A stretch of 64,000 nucleotides of DNA from Prosopocoilus inquinatus (Eukaryota > Arthropoda > Insecta > Coleoptera > Lucanidae). The DNA lies in NCBI GenBank assembly GCA_036172665.1, contig CM069880.1, forward strand, positions 8,868,501 through 8,932,500, read 5' to 3'. The notes beneath the pieces are model-generated. The model was given only the letters and a program-made list of their open reading frames with translations. It did no database searches and was not told the origin of the DNA. Made by a program: the position numbers and the translations under genes. This document shows, in pieces, positions 1-11,851 of the stretch (positions are counted from its first letter, which is position 1; each line of letters opens with the position of its first letter).

Positions 1-755
1 AAAAACGAACACGTATGGGAAACTTTTTTATTATTGACTTCTCAAAAAAAAATATCCTTCATGAAAGCTCCTGCTTCATCCCAAACTCAAGATGCAAGTA
101 TCAAAGCTTGAATACCTCTTGTCATATACCGAGGAAATCGAAATATTTCAAATCGACGTAAGAGTAAAGTACCTTTATTTTTCAAGATACACGCAAATAT
201 TATTTGGATAAGTTATCTAGAATTATCGCGGTATTTCAAATATGAAATACGTCCACCTACAGTGGAATATAAATGTTTAGACTCAAAAAAGTGCAGTTTT
301 TAGGGTATCTAAATTATTGAACATAATTCCTAGTTGAGTTGGTAGTTGAATAAAGAAACAAATTCCAGAGTATATACAAATCTCAACTGAAGAAACGTCT
401 AACTCTACACATTCAAATTCCCCAATAAACATGGAGATGGGAGGAAAATTGATTGAAAAATATGTCAGATTTGTTTTTTCATCATCATCCTCGTAGACAG
501 CCATGGTTTCATATTTGAATGATAATTCCAAATAACTCTTCCTTGATAATATTGAAAAAAAAAATTATTCTTACGTCTACTTCAAATATTTTGATTTCCT
601 CGGTAGCTACATGACAAGAGGTATTCAAACTTTGAAATTGACATCTTGAGTGTGGGTGATGCAGATGAAGGAGCGTTCATAAAGAATAAATTTTTCTGCG
701 AAGTCAAAAATAAAGGAGTTTCCTATATGTCTGTCTCTCGGTCTACTAAATATTA
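1..755. repeat. Truncated copy of a TA-flanked inverted-repeat element
   Basis: The left part (from about base 8) and the segment at about 590-740 are imperfect inverted copies of each other. Both match the complete element at 57920-58520, sharing the short tract CATATACCGAGGAAATC and the ACACGTATGG end. The window begins inside the left terminal repeat. The right end is diverged, so its limit near 755 is approximate. No coding capacity beyond chance frames is seen. It lies upstream of, or in an early intron of, NAB. Confidence 0.65.
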
Positions 756-1245
756 CCGATTAAAATTTTGGCAGATATAAAAGATATCTAGCCAAAAATA
801 TTATGCTATGGATTAGTAATAAAATGAAATATAAACTCCCATCACCCCAAAAACAAAAGCAACAGTCGTAACTATTGATTTGCTTTCCTTATTTTGCTTT
901 AAGGTCAGTGTTATTTATAAAAGTGCGGTCCAATAAAAAAAAAAGAATGGTATGGGCGGAAGCGCAGTTGTTTATTTGGTAAGGTTGGTAGTGTGGTCCT
1001 ACATCTGTCCTATGTAATTAACGAAGGAAAAATTAATTGTTTTAAGTATTTTGTAGAATCGCGCATGCCCTCGCGACATCTGAGTAAACTGTACATAAAA
1101 GAATGCAACGAAAGAATCGATAAAAGTGAAGGAGGTCAGGGATGACCGACTAATTGTCGAGTAGAGAGAGAAAATGCCGCAGTTGCAATAATTAATTTAA
1201 ATCGCCGTTGCGCAAATGGAACACATGTTTTTCTTTTGCTTGCAG
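756..1245 (+). other. NAB upstream or intron sequence, with a possible first coding exon
   Basis: This stretch contains no clear gene. The NAB exon starting at 1246 begins after a good acceptor (CTTTTGCTTGCAG) and needs one base from an upstream exon. A candidate is 1065-1134: it opens with ATG, stays open for 23 codons plus one base, and ends at GGAG before GTCAGG, which is the right phase but a weak donor. The encoded peptide (starting MPSRHLSKLY) is not one I recognise, so the true first exon may lie before the window. Confidence 0.3.
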
Positions 1246-4200
1246 TTTTTCCGACGTCCTTTCCAAGCAACTTGGCCGAATTACAATTGTATAGGGTAAT
1301 GCAGAACGCTTCTTTATTATACTATTACGACACCCTCTTGGAAATGGGGGGTGATGACGTGCAACAGTTATGCGACGCCGGGGAAGAAGAATTTTTGGAA
1401 ATAATGTCCCTAGTTGGCATGGCATCCAAACCCCTACACGTCCGAAGGCTGCAAAAATCCTTGCAGGAATGGGTCACGAACCCCTCGAAATTCAAAATTC
1501 CTCTCCTACCAGGCGAAGACTTCGAAATCGAGCTTTCAAGTCCGAGGGTGACGGGAGGGTATTACTCAATGGAATGCAACGATTCCAGCAGAAGTGTTTA
1601 CTCACCATCTCCAGGTGAATCCCTTCCCCCTATTACATCACCTGGATTGTCAATTAACAAACGGTAAACTTTACACCCCGTTCGTTTCAGAATACAAAGA
1701 TTCACTTTGCAGGCCTTATTCCCCATTAGATACCCCATCGTCGTGCCCACCATCGTCCAGCTCAAGCCCTGGACACACCACTTCGTTGCAGGTCACCCCG
1801 ACACTTTTGGAATCCCAAATTTTAAAATTAGCCGCCGCTGCAGAACGCCTTAGCAAACACCTACCTCAATTCGAACCCAAGCCCCAAAACGCAAAGAAAA
1901 AAATGTGCAAGGAGCTTGAGGTAATTTTCCTCAAGCATCTACAGATACCTGTAAATATAAAAGGCGACTTTCACTATTTATTTCAACAAATTACACGCCA
2001 GGTGGCGCCACTTGAAAGTTAATTAAGAAAATACTTAATTAGCACTTGTTTGCTTTCCTATAAAATTTACCACTAATTGTAACTTGTTTGTTTTCTTATA
2101 CAATTTACTACAACTACGTAAATGTAAGTTGCCAGAAAAAAAAAACTTTTACTTATTGATTCTTTCTTTTGATTTTTTCAAAATCTGCTTTTTTCTGTAG
2201 TTAGTGATGTCGATGCCTGAAACTGATCCCCGACGAATGGACGAGATCCGAAGGTACGCGGCAATTTACGGCCGTTTCGACTGTAAACGAAGACCTGAAA
2301 AGCCTTTGACTCTCCATGAAGTTTCCGTGAATGAAGCTGCAGCTCAAATCTGTAGATTTGTGCCGGCTCTTTTGACAAGACGAGATGAGCTTTTTCCTCT
2401 CGCCAGACAAGTCGTTAAAGATTCCGGTTGCCATTATTCGAAAGTACAGTGAGTATTGCCTACTAAATATAATTATTACCTACCCCCTCTTGCCAGAATT
2501 TCTGTCGCATTCAAATTAGTTGTTTTTCCTAGTAACTCGATTCTTTTGATGTTTTTACTAATGAATAGGTATTTAAACAGCGATCGCTTTTTGACCTAAC
2601 ATTGCATTAAGATCGACAAATTGAAGCCAATTTGCTACATAATAAGTCATCCCATGCAAGACGGCCACGCTTGCTGTCAAAGCATAATGAAAGTTAAATA
2701 TTCTTTTTATTATTATGTGGCAAACTGGCTACAATTTATCAATCCTAATGCAATGTTAGGTTCAAGAAACGATCGTGGGATGTCGCTGTTTAAACTATTG
2801 ATTACGATTATCCTTGGTCGAATCGTTTTGGTTTGCAGTGGAACTCTCCAGCTACGTCTCTGCTGACGAAGACCCAAATGGGACTTAAACAGTAGGGGCG
2901 CGTTCAGAAATTATGTCGGGAGAGCACTTTGGGCGTTTAAAATGCAAAGCAAAATGCACAAAATTACTTACATGAGAGAGAAAGAATATTATTCCTGAAC
3001 GTAGCCCTGTACAGAGATTGCTGGAGGGTTCCACTGCAATCAAAAACGACTTGCAAAAATTTGTTTTGATAATTTTTAGATATTCGTCTATGTATATGAA
3101 TAGAAATACGAGTCAAGACAGAGACGTATTGGAAATTATTTGTTCTTCAGCGTCAGGGAAGAGCAGTTCTCGGATACCAAACGCTGATTCTGAAGTAGTT
3201 CCTTTAATTAAACGCCAAAAGCTCGACGTTGACTCGGAAACGGACGAGCAAGGGCAGAAGAGGCAGGTCAGCCCCCATATAAAACAACACACTTCACCAT
3301 CAGTTACGACCACCACACAAAACAACTAATTCATTCACTCATTTTGGCGATTTTTTCCCAAACCATCGCATCGCCGCCACGCTTACATTCCTAGTTCGCA
3401 TGCATTAAAAACGCTTTTTTTTTGCTTTCAGCGCTGAATTTTAGCTTTTTCGTTTCCTTAAACCGCTTTGCGTCTTCAGTTGTACAGATTCGATTCTGTG
3501 GTAAGAAGTTTCTTATGGATTTACATTAGTTACGTATATCACTTCTTCTAATCGATTGCTAGTCTTTATTTTTAATTTTAATATTCCTTTATTTATGAAG
3601 ATATAGTCGACTTTAGTACGAAAATTTAATTGTTCTCAGTTTTATTTTCATAATCGAACTAAACGAGACGTTAAAATAAAAGTCACATTCAGATGTGATC
3701 AACAAATATGTTTCTACATTACATTAATTTTGACATCTGACTGTGACTTTCATTTAAAGTGGTGTCCTTTAGTTCGATTATGAAACCGGTCCAAAGCTCT
3801 TCATTAATTAAGTACTCGGTATATTTGTTTTGGACCATTAGAAGGACTCTCAAATTTAGACAGCGTTACCACTGTATCATACGATTTTAAAAAAGGGCCG
3901 TTGTCCACTGCCCTATTTTTTACATCAAGACTTGGCTCAATTTCTCCACCAGCAATACAGTAAATTGAATCAAAATTAAAATTAAAATGAATCTGAAGAA
4001 ATAGAACGTGTTGTTCGTTTTTACAGCGTTCCAGATGAAACCGGTCCAAAGCTCTTCATTAATTAAGTACTCGATATATTTGTTTTGGACCATTAGAAGC
4101 ACTCTCAAATTTAGACAGCGCTACCACTGTGTCATACGATCTTAAAAAAGGGCCGTTGTCCACTGCCCTATTTTTTACATCAAGATTTTGTTCAATTTCT

Positions 4201-7045
4201 CTACCAGCAGTACAGTAAATTGAATCAAAATTAAAATGAATCTGTAAAAATAGAACGTGTTGTTCGTTTTTACAGCGTTCCAGATGAAACCGGTCCAAAG
4301 CTCTTCATTAATTAAGTACTCGGTATATTTGTTTTGGACCATTAGAAGCACTTCCAAATTTAGACAGCGTTACCACTATATCATACGATTTTAAAAAAAG
4401 GGCCGTTTTCCACTGCCCTATTTTTTACATCAAGACTTGGCTCAATTTCTCCATCAGCAATACAGTAAATTGAATCAAAATTAAAATTAAAATGAATCTG
4501 AAGAAATAGAAAGTGTTGTTCGTTTTTACAGCGTTCCAGATGAAACCGGTCCAAAGCTCTTCATTAATTAAGTACTCGGTGTATTTGTTTTGCACCATTG
4601 GAAGCACTCTCAAATTTAGACAGCGCTACCACTGTGTCATACGATCTTAAAAAGGGCCGTTTTCCACTGCCCTATTTCTTACATCAAGATTTGGCTCAAT
4701 TTCTCCACCAGCAATACAGTAAATTAAATCAAAATTAAAATTAAAATGAATCTGAAGAAATAGAACGTGTTGTTCGTTTTTACAGCGTTCCAGATGAAAC
4801 CGGTCCAAAGCTCTTCATTAATTAAGTACTCGATATATTTGTTTTGGACCATTAGAAGCACTCTCAAATTTAGACAGCGTTACCACTGTATCATACGATT
4901 TTAAAAAAGGGCCGTTTTCCACTGCTCCAAAGCTCTTCATTAATTAAGTACTCGGTGTATTTGTTTTGCACCATTGGAAGCACTCTCAAATTTAGACAGC
5001 GCTACCACTGTGTCATACGATCTTAAAAAAGGGCCGTTGTCCACTGCCCTATTTTTTACATCAAGATTTTGTTCAATTTCTCTACCAGCAATACAGTAAA
5101 TTGAATCAAAATTAAAATTAAAATGAATCTGTAAAAATAGAACGTGTTGTTCGTTTTTACAGCGTTCCAGATGAAACCGGTCCAAAGCTCTTCATTAATT
5201 AAGTACTCGGTGTATTTGTTTTGCACCATTGGAAGCACTCTCAAATTTAGACAGCGCTACCACTGTGTCATACGATCTTAAAAAAGGGCCGTTGTCCACT
5301 GCCCTATTTCTTACATCAAGATTTTGTTCAATTTCTCTACCAGTAATACAGTAAATTGAATCAAAATTAAAATTAAAATGAATCTGTAAAAATAGAACGT
5401 ATTGTTCGTTTTTACAGCGTTCCAGATGAAACCGGTCCAAAGCTCTTCATTAATTAAGTACTCGATATATTTGTTTTGGACCATTAGAAGCACTCTCAAA
5501 TTTAGACAGCGTTACCACTGTATCATACGATTTTAAAAAAGGGCCGTTTTCCACTGCCTTATTTTTTACATCAAGGTTTTGTTCAATTTCTCCATCAGCA
5601 ATACAGTAAATTGAATCAAAATTAAAATTAAAATGAATCTGAAAAAATAGAACGTGTTGTTCGTTTTGACAGCGTTCCAGATTGTAGAAATCGCGCCAAA
5701 TTCTGTACAAGAAATAGGGTAGTGTAACGCAAAGACCTATTTTTCAATTTGGTTCCCGCGCAGATACTCCTAGAAGCATGCGCAAGACAAAGAATGCTTA
5801 GTTCTTTTGTTATCCGCATCCTCCTGATGGTTCTAAGACTGTCCACGTGCAAACCAAAATAGGCCAACTGATAAAAAAAATCATCGACTCTCACTCTCAA
5901 ATTTAGACAGCGTGTCTTAGCTTTACTACAGTGTTGTACAATCTTAGAAAGGGCTGTTTTCCACTGCCCCATTTCTTACATACAGGATTTGGTTCAATTA
6001 CTCGAGCAATTTAATTTACGTAGTAAATTGAATCAAAATTAAATTGAATCTGAAAGAATAAAACGGTTTGTTCGTATCTGCAGCGTTCCAGATTGTAGAA
6101 ATCGTACCAAATTCTGTACAAGAAATCGGCAAAGCCTTATTTTTCAATTGAACTAGTTGAACCAAGATATAGAAGGAGTATTTTATGATAACTTTAAATA
6201 AATTTGAATTTTTGTATTAAAGTCGCTTTTAAATATTTATGCATATTATGATTAGTTGATCTTTTTAGCGTACAGGTCTTCAAGATTGAGGTAAGATAAC
6301 GCATTAATTAATTTCGCTTTTGCTTGCACGCTTCTAAATAACTCTACGTTCAAGGTTTCTTTCACGTGTAGTAGATCTGATTTCTTGAAAACAAAGCATT
6401 TTGTCACTTGTTCAACGATTTTTTTCAGGAAAAAACGCCTGACGATTCCGTCACAAGATCATCACTTCACGTTTTATTTCAGCATCATAATAAATCTCAC
6501 CAACAATCAACGAGGTAATTAAATTAAAAATGTTAATGCCGGTTGTTGTGGGTACTGATGAGGAAAATTGTTTTGTTTTGTTTTGTTAGAGAGTCTTTGG
6601 GACGGAATTCATCATCGATTATGATGGATGACGAAACGGATTCTCATTTTTCCTACAGTAATTCCAGCTCTCCATGTCAGGTATCTACTAATCTGTCTTA
6701 ATTTATTTTTGAAGTAACTTTCGATTGTGGGGGTGGGTTTTAGGTTGCTGGCAACGATCAAGATTCGTATGGAGCTGATGGTAAATCATGCCAGGTAAAT
6801 CCCCCCGCCCCCCTAAACAAATTTTCGCTTTTTGGGACTTATTTTTTAATTTTCTCTTTTTGCAGAATGCCTTAGAAGAACAGACTGATACCGACGAGAG
6901 TAACAAATTTTCCCCAAAAGTACAAGTGATCGCCGCGAGTGGAGACAACATTATTGCTGTTGCAAACCCTGCCTTGGCCATGTCGCCGGCGATTTTGCCC
7001 TTAACAATGGAAACACGGGAACATGCCAAAATGGTCGACCAATGA
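1246..7045 (+). CDS. nab: NGFI-A-binding protein homologue (NAB), transcriptional co-regulator of EGR-type zinc-finger factors
   Basis: Exons read as 1246-1614, 1691-1920, 2201-2448, 3080-3266, 6429-6514, 6590-6680, 6744-6794 and 6866-7045 (stop). All phases agree, giving 479 residues without the N-terminal start. The first exon carries the NCD1 domain (LAELQLYRVMQ, GGDDVQQLCDAGEEEFLEI, VGMASKPLHVRRLQK), which in NAB proteins binds the R1 region of EGR/Krox factors. Exons two and three carry the NCD2 domain (DPRRMDEIRRYAAIYGRFD, PEKPLTLHEVSVNEAAAQ, ALLTRRDELFPLARQVVKDSG), linked in the family to repression. The last four exons are Ser-rich and poorly conserved. Intron 3 holds a dispersed repeat and intron 4 (3.2 kb) a foldback element and a satellite array. 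The start codon is not resolved. Family assignment is very secure. The fifth to eighth exons rest on phase and splice sites, and alternatives are possible there. Confidence 0.9.
2560..3065. repeat. Dispersed repeat in NAB intron 3, same family as 42880-43745
   Basis: Short tracts such as GCGATCGCTTTTTGACCT, GACGGCCACGCTTGCTGTCA, GTTTGCAGTGGAACTCTC and CTACGTCTCTGCTGA recur in the cluster at 42880-43745 inside the EFL1 intron. The copy here is interrupted and lacks a continuous reading frame. It is a mobile or foldback-derived repeat rather than an exon, because the NAB reading frame joins correctly across it. Confidence 0.6.
3647..3787. repeat. Small foldback (MITE-like) element
   Basis: The two ends form an exact 18-base inverted repeat (TTTCATAATCGAACTAAA at the left, its complement at the right). 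The pairing continues imperfectly inward (AGTCACATTCAGATGT against ACATCTGACTGTGACT), giving about 50-base arms around a short loop. It directly abuts the satellite array that begins at 3782. Confidence 0.65.
3782..5690. repeat. Tandem satellite array, about 255-bp unit, in NAB intron 4
   Basis: The phrase GAAACCGGTCCAAAGCTCTT recurs at 3782, 4037, 4286, 4542, 4796, 5173 and 5428, with spacings of 249-256 bases. One unit is cut short, so the phrase restarts near 4925. Units differ by a few per cent. Each unit carries an open frame of about 81 codons on the minus strand (beginning MDRFHLERCKNEQ) and a second overlapping minus-strand frame of about 62 codons, both conserved across units. The unit length is close to a multiple of three (255), and a stop closes each frame before the next unit. 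No known protein is recognised. Confidence 0.88.
5691..6150. repeat. Diverged flank and degenerate ninth unit of the satellite
   Basis: About 200 unique bases (5691-5890) are followed by a diverged copy of the satellite unit (CTCTCAAATTTAGACAGCG at 5888, then ACTGCCCCATTTCTTACAT and AGCGTTCCAGATTGTAGAAA). The tract AGCGTTCCAGATTGTAGAAA occurs on both sides of the unique segment, so the array may have grown inside a larger dispersed element. The 114-codon minus-strand frame at 5628-5972 looks fortuitous. Confidence 0.6.
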
Positions 7046-7399
7046 CTCACTAAATTCACTTAATTGTACTTACAACTTGCAAACATGTGTTTTATTGCTA
7101 CTTACATCGTTTCTTTGTGATCCTTTCTATTCAAAATTTTACAAGTGACAAATATATTCTAGTTATTTTTCTAAAGGATCTTCATTCTTCATGTCAACCC
7201 ATAATTCGCGTAGGATTCCTAAACTCTTCTTTTCTTTCAAAATCAAAATTACTTTCATTCATCTTTCACTGTTTTTTATTCATCTTTATTCATTAAAATG
7301 TAAAGCGCAACAAATTTAACATTGTAGTATTTCTCAGAAAAGAAAAAAAAATACGAGCACATAGAATTTTAATAGATACTTCAGAAACCGGATTTAAAG

Positions 7400-7405
7400 A
7401 ATAAA
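7400..7405 (+). terminator. Candidate poly(A) signal for NAB
   Basis: An AATAAA hexamer lies 355 bases after the NAB stop. Several AT-rich alternatives exist nearby, so this is a candidate only. Confidence 0.35.
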
Positions 7406-7737
7406 TATTTCATTAGCTGTATTTATTAGCCATGACTCACTTGGAAGGAAACATCGAGGTTTTAGCAGTGACAGAATTTTTCCAAGACTGTAACACATTT
7501 AATTTTCACATTCGGGGAAATATAGCTACTTACTTATTTTCCGCAAGTAACTCACTTGCGGTTTTTTTTATCCAAAAATAGTGAATCGCATAATAAAATG
7601 AAGTTTGCAATGCATTGAAATTCATGACCTGTTTCATCGTATTGTATAATATAATGTGATTTATGGACGATGATTAAGGTGCTAAATAATTTTTTTAAAT
7701 AAATAGACGGCATAACATGAAAAATAAAATCAATTCT

Positions 7738-7743
7738 TTTATT
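7738..7743 (-). terminator. Candidate poly(A) signal for the CLIP protease
   Basis: An AATAAA on the minus strand lies about 49 bases beyond the protease stop codon at 7792. Confidence 0.45.
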
Positions 7744-7791
7744 AACTTGGTAACAAACACGGTATAAAAATTATATGTAATAAAAACGTAA

Positions 7792-10548
7792 TTAATTTAG
7801 ATTCTGTGTGATCCAGTCGAGGAAGTTTGTGACCCTCGAGTAAACCCCCGGATACCCTGGTTCTGCACATTTGTAGCCGTACGATACGACTCCTATTTGG
7901 TAAAACGTGGGGTTGGCATCGCCGCTGGTGCTACGCCCCAACATCAATGGGCCTCCTGAATCACCCTTACAAGCATCTCTTCCACCCCTGGTATAACCAG
8001 CACATAAAACCCTCTCATCGATTACTTGCGCCGTGAAATTCTCAAACGCACGTTTACAATCCTCGGTGCTAACAACCGGTAATTGAACTACTTGCAAAAT
8101 GCTGCTCGATGGACCATCTAAAATGAACAGGAAAAATCACGTACACAATGTCATGTTTACGGCCTTGGCGAATTAGCCTGTGCTGTAATTTTATTGTAAA
8201 ATAAACGCCCGGGGATTTTTATTTTAATTCGAGTTAAGATTACACTCATTCAAAAAGAGCGCCGGGCCGGAACCACCAGCGTACATTAACTTCATTCGCT
8301 AATTTGATGATCATTGAACGTTTTTTTTTTCTTTTTGTGTATCATGTGTTATTAGAGATCGGAATCACATATGTCGACGTCATGATGTGAGCGCGTATTT
8401 CATCTATGTACGTTGTTGCAAAGAGCTCGCGTAAACCAATTTTGATTTCCCCAAAAATTTCGCAATTGAAAATAATTTTGTTTGTTTCACATAAACCTAC
8501 AATAAGCCACTGGTCTCCCTTTTTGATTACGTCAAAATACGTGATTCCGATCTTTACATATTATCGTGATTCAACTTACTAAAATAAACGGAGCCCCATC
8601 CAGCTACGAATGGCAAATATTTTACGAAGAGATTGGAACGAAGTGGTTCATCCGTTGGCAAACAAATAGGCCAAACAGCGGCTGAAATTAAAAAGAAAAA
8701 AAAAACTGGAAATCTTTCACACCTACAGAGTATTTAAATTACTCATTATATGCAGCGAGTTCTTACCTTTGGTGCTAAATTAGTATCGTATTTCAATTTC
8801 AAACTAGGTCAGGCCTAAATCCTTGAGACGCACAAGTATGTGCAGAAAAGGAAAGTGCTGGTAGTTTTTTTTTTGAACTTGAAAATTCTGTCGTTCTGAG
8901 TTACAAAACCGAATAACATCAATGCAATTACTCGACGCGTATTAATAATTTAAACAAACAACAGAATTATAAATATGTGTAAACATTACATAAGCGGAAA
9001 ACCTGCATTTTAATCTCGAAGGGGGGAGGGTCTGTTTCATCATAAACAACTGCTTTTTATAATTTTGATACTCACGATTTTGCGGTTTGTTGGCCAGAGT
9101 GAGGATGGCTATGTCATTTACGTAAACTGTCGGACTGTAGTTTTCGTGAACCTTCGCGTTTATCACGGGGATGTCCTCAGGACTTGCACCGTCAGAATCA
9201 GAATACAAATCCAAATCACCCACGTGTGCCAAATATCTACAAACAAAATATGCCTTTCTAATTAATTTCCTGCGACAGGAAATAAGAAATTTCGTGGTGC
9301 TGATTAACTTTCTGAATTCGCACTGTATAATAGTTTATGTCGCGCCATCGCTGTGGAGTTCTCGAGCTGCTTCCTTACCGAAGAGGCCTGAAATAGGGCC
9401 GCAACGACTGTCCAGGGTATACTCGGGAAGTCCACTAGCCAAAAAAAAAAATACTCACAGATCAGCTCTATTATAAACGCAATGCCCTGCAGTCAATACA
9501 TGTCTGTATGTAATTAGGCTGCCCCCACACAACCACCTTGGTTGATCAGGATTATTTGCGTTTCGATAACCCAGCGCAACAAGCCAAGGAAATTGGCCTA
9601 CAACATTTTAAGTAAAATACACATTTTTTTCCTTTTTTTTTTAATTAATTACCTAATTGTGCGGGTAATCCCCCAACAATTTTGTTGTCGGAGCCGTTGC
9701 TCCTGCCGCAATTCGGGGGCGAAAGGAGCCCTTCCAAATTCGAATGATCGGTGACGGGCTCGGGGGTGATGGTCGGAATTGGAACCGCAGTGGTCGAAAT
9801 TGGAACCGCGGTGGTCTCCGGCTGGGTGGTTTGCTCCACCACTGGTTGGGGGCAGCAAACTAGGGGATCTTTTCCGAAATACCCGCACGTCGACCTCACC
9901 AAGTAATTGCGCACCTCGGGGTTGTTACTTTGAGTTTTTAATAAAGTTATTAACCCACTACATTCTTTAATATTCACGCAAGTACCAGGATCTCGAAGTG
10001 GAGTTTGACAACGAACCCCTTCTACATAAAAAAAATAATAATTTCTAAAAGAAGGTTTAAAAATTCAAATTTTAAAACACGCACGAATAATTTACAAGTC
10101 AATTAAGCTTGGGAACGGAAATTAAACTGACTTGGACAATAGCAAATAAATATAAATGTTATTTTTTTTTTCTTATGTGTAGGTAACTACCATCAACAGT
10201 TTAAAATTTAATGTTATCCTTAAATTACGCAACTATCAATGAATATAATGATTAAAGGTGAAAAGAAAGTTGAGATCGCTCTTTTGTATTTTTTTAATCG
10301 TTCCAATTTAAGCCACGCACGATTTAAATTAGAAGTCAATTAAATTCGAAAGGAGATAATAAAACGTCCAATAGTGATAACCTTAATCAATTTTAAGCTG
10401 CGTATGTGCAATAGCACTGCACGTAATTTACAAACAATTTAAAGACGAATTTAATTGAAAATTTCAATTTTAAAATACCTTGGGCCGTCGTGTATCCGGG
10501 GAAATTCGCGAGGACTGCCACCACTAATATTCCACAGAGCGTTTTCAT
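7792..10548 (-). CDS. CLIP-domain trypsin-like serine protease (immune or developmental cascade type)
   Basis: Six exons on the minus strand: 10548-10479, 10021-9653, 9597-9459, 9236-9076, 8681-8580 and 8117-7792, giving 388 residues. Residues 1-22 are a signal peptide ([14 protein letters not shown]). A CLIP domain follows with its six cysteines at 28, 38, 44, 69, 79 and 80, then a Thr/Pro-rich linker and the linking cysteine in NCGRS. Activation would cut after Lys137, freeing IVGG at 138. The catalytic triad is His185 (in TAGHC), Asp234 (NDIAIL) and Ser334 (GDSGGP), all present. Asp328 at the base of the S1 pocket predicts trypsin-like specificity. Such zymogens act in haemolymph in prophenoloxidase, Toll or dorsoventral cascades. 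Which cascade cannot be told here. The oddities are Gly instead of the usual Ala before His185, and Lys rather than Arg at the activation site. Confidence 0.93.
8353..8556. repeat. Small inverted-repeat element in the last CLIP protease intron
   Basis: GATCGGAATCACATAT near 8356 pairs with ATACGTGATTCCGATCT near 8539-8555, bracketing about 200 bases that contain no gene. It looks like a short non-autonomous element within the intron between the last two exons. Confidence 0.45.
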
Positions 10549-10639
10549 TGCACCTTCGAGATGATTTCTTCTGGAAAATCGCGAAGGAAATTATCCCAGC
10601 GGTAGCTGATATATCACTGGATTTAAGTGGTCGCTGGAC

Positions 10640-10650
10640 AATATATATTC
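10640..10650 (-). promoter_or_regulatory. Possible TATA box of the CLIP protease gene
   Basis: A TATATAT run on the minus strand lies about 95 bases before the start codon at 10548, with a plausible start region downstream. This placement is inferred only from position and sequence. Confidence 0.3.
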
Positions 10651-11159
10651 ATCACTGATGACGCTCGCGTACACAGAAGGCCATAAAGAAGGCCACAACA
10701 TAACAGCATGCAATCAATCATAGGCGTCCAGAGGGGGGATTATGGGATAAAATTCCCCGGACTCGGAGTTTACAGGAGCCCAGGCATTACTTCACAGAAG
10801 CGCCATCATCTTCCTTCAATTTATGCCCCCCCCCCCCCCAAGTAATATTAATATTTTCCCCCGGGGCTGGTGACGCCTCTGGCGACAGGGAAAGATTTTT
10901 TGCAAATTACTGAACAGTTTTATTGTCGGTGTTTTTAAACAAATCAATGTACTGCAAAAAAAGCCTTTTTTTAATGTTCGCAATTCAATTGTAAAAAATA
11001 AATAAAAATTGGCAAAGTTTCGTGCACTATGTGAAAGTATAATACATTTAGAAGATCCGGCGGCGTTTCGGCAATTTCAGGAAAATCCTGCTCATTAAAA
11101 AAAATATTAAAAATAAAGTGGGTCACGGATCGTTTCGTATTATTATTTCAAAAATCTAG

Positions 11160-11575
11160 AATTATTAATTTAATGATTCATGCTCGGAAAGTAAAGTTAA
11201 CTGATCAAGTCTCATTGCTAACAAGTTTTGATTTTTATTTCATTACACAATACTCTGCATAGTATTGTTGGTTGCAGACCCCATACATGTATCCTTGTGC
11301 AACTATTCTCAGTATTTTTTTAAATAAAGCCATATGCATATACAGAAGGATTACTAATGCATAATTAATTCAATGATTCATGCCCGGAAACTAACGTTAA
11401 CCGATGAAGTTTCATTATCAAGTTTCAACTTTCATTTTTACATAACGCTGTATTGTTGGTTGCAGACCTCATACAAGAAATTCTTGCTTATCCAACCATT
11501 TCATTCAGATTTTTAAATAAAGCTGTACGCAGGGGGAATTACACAGCCAAAGGATTATTAATGCATAAAAAAAAA
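11160..11575. repeat. Imperfect direct duplication, about 200 bases per copy
   Basis: Copy one (about 11162-11360) and copy two (about 11366-11572) share ATTCATGC(T/C)CGGAAA, GTATTGTTGGTTGCAGAC, TTTTTAAATAAAGC and AAGGATTA(C/T)TAATGCATAA in the same order. They have diverged by substitutions and small indels. No reading frame is shared. Confidence 0.7.
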
Positions 11576-11845
11576 TAGTTCTTCAGATTTAATTTATTTG
11601 CTCGACACAACACACAGTTCAACACTGAACAATAACAAAAAGATAAATGAAAATATAAAAAATAGGTTTTCCCTCTATTTACAACGTACGTAAATACATA
11701 TATAATCAAACATACCTGTACAAAACAAGTATAATATAAGCCTTACGTAGTTTCTGGTCCAGTTTCATTGCATTGTTCATAATATATATTCATGTTCGGT
11801 AAGTTAGAACCCTGTATAGAAAGTCTAGCAACGTAGTTTGAAGTG

Positions 11846-11851
11846 TTTATT
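11846..11851 (-). terminator. Candidate poly(A) signal for QDPR
   Basis: AATAAA on the minus strand lies about 126 bases beyond the QDPR stop, within a run of overlapping copies. Confidence 0.4.

Larger units (their letters stand above)
7046..7791. other. Convergent 3' flanks of NAB and the CLIP protease
   Basis: This AT-rich spacer has no gene. It should hold both 3' untranslated regions. A small inverted motif (CCGCAAGTAACTCACTTGCGG at 7540-7560 minus its central base) is the only other structure noticed. Confidence 0.5.

Noticed and set aside
3804..5710. Series of about 81-codon minus-strand frames as a tandem gene family
   Set aside because: They are identical units of a satellite lying in a NAB intron, each closed by a stop, with no signal peptide, domain or start context.
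5628..5972. 114-codon minus-strand frame
   Set aside because: It straddles the last satellite unit and unique repeat flank, with no recognisable family.
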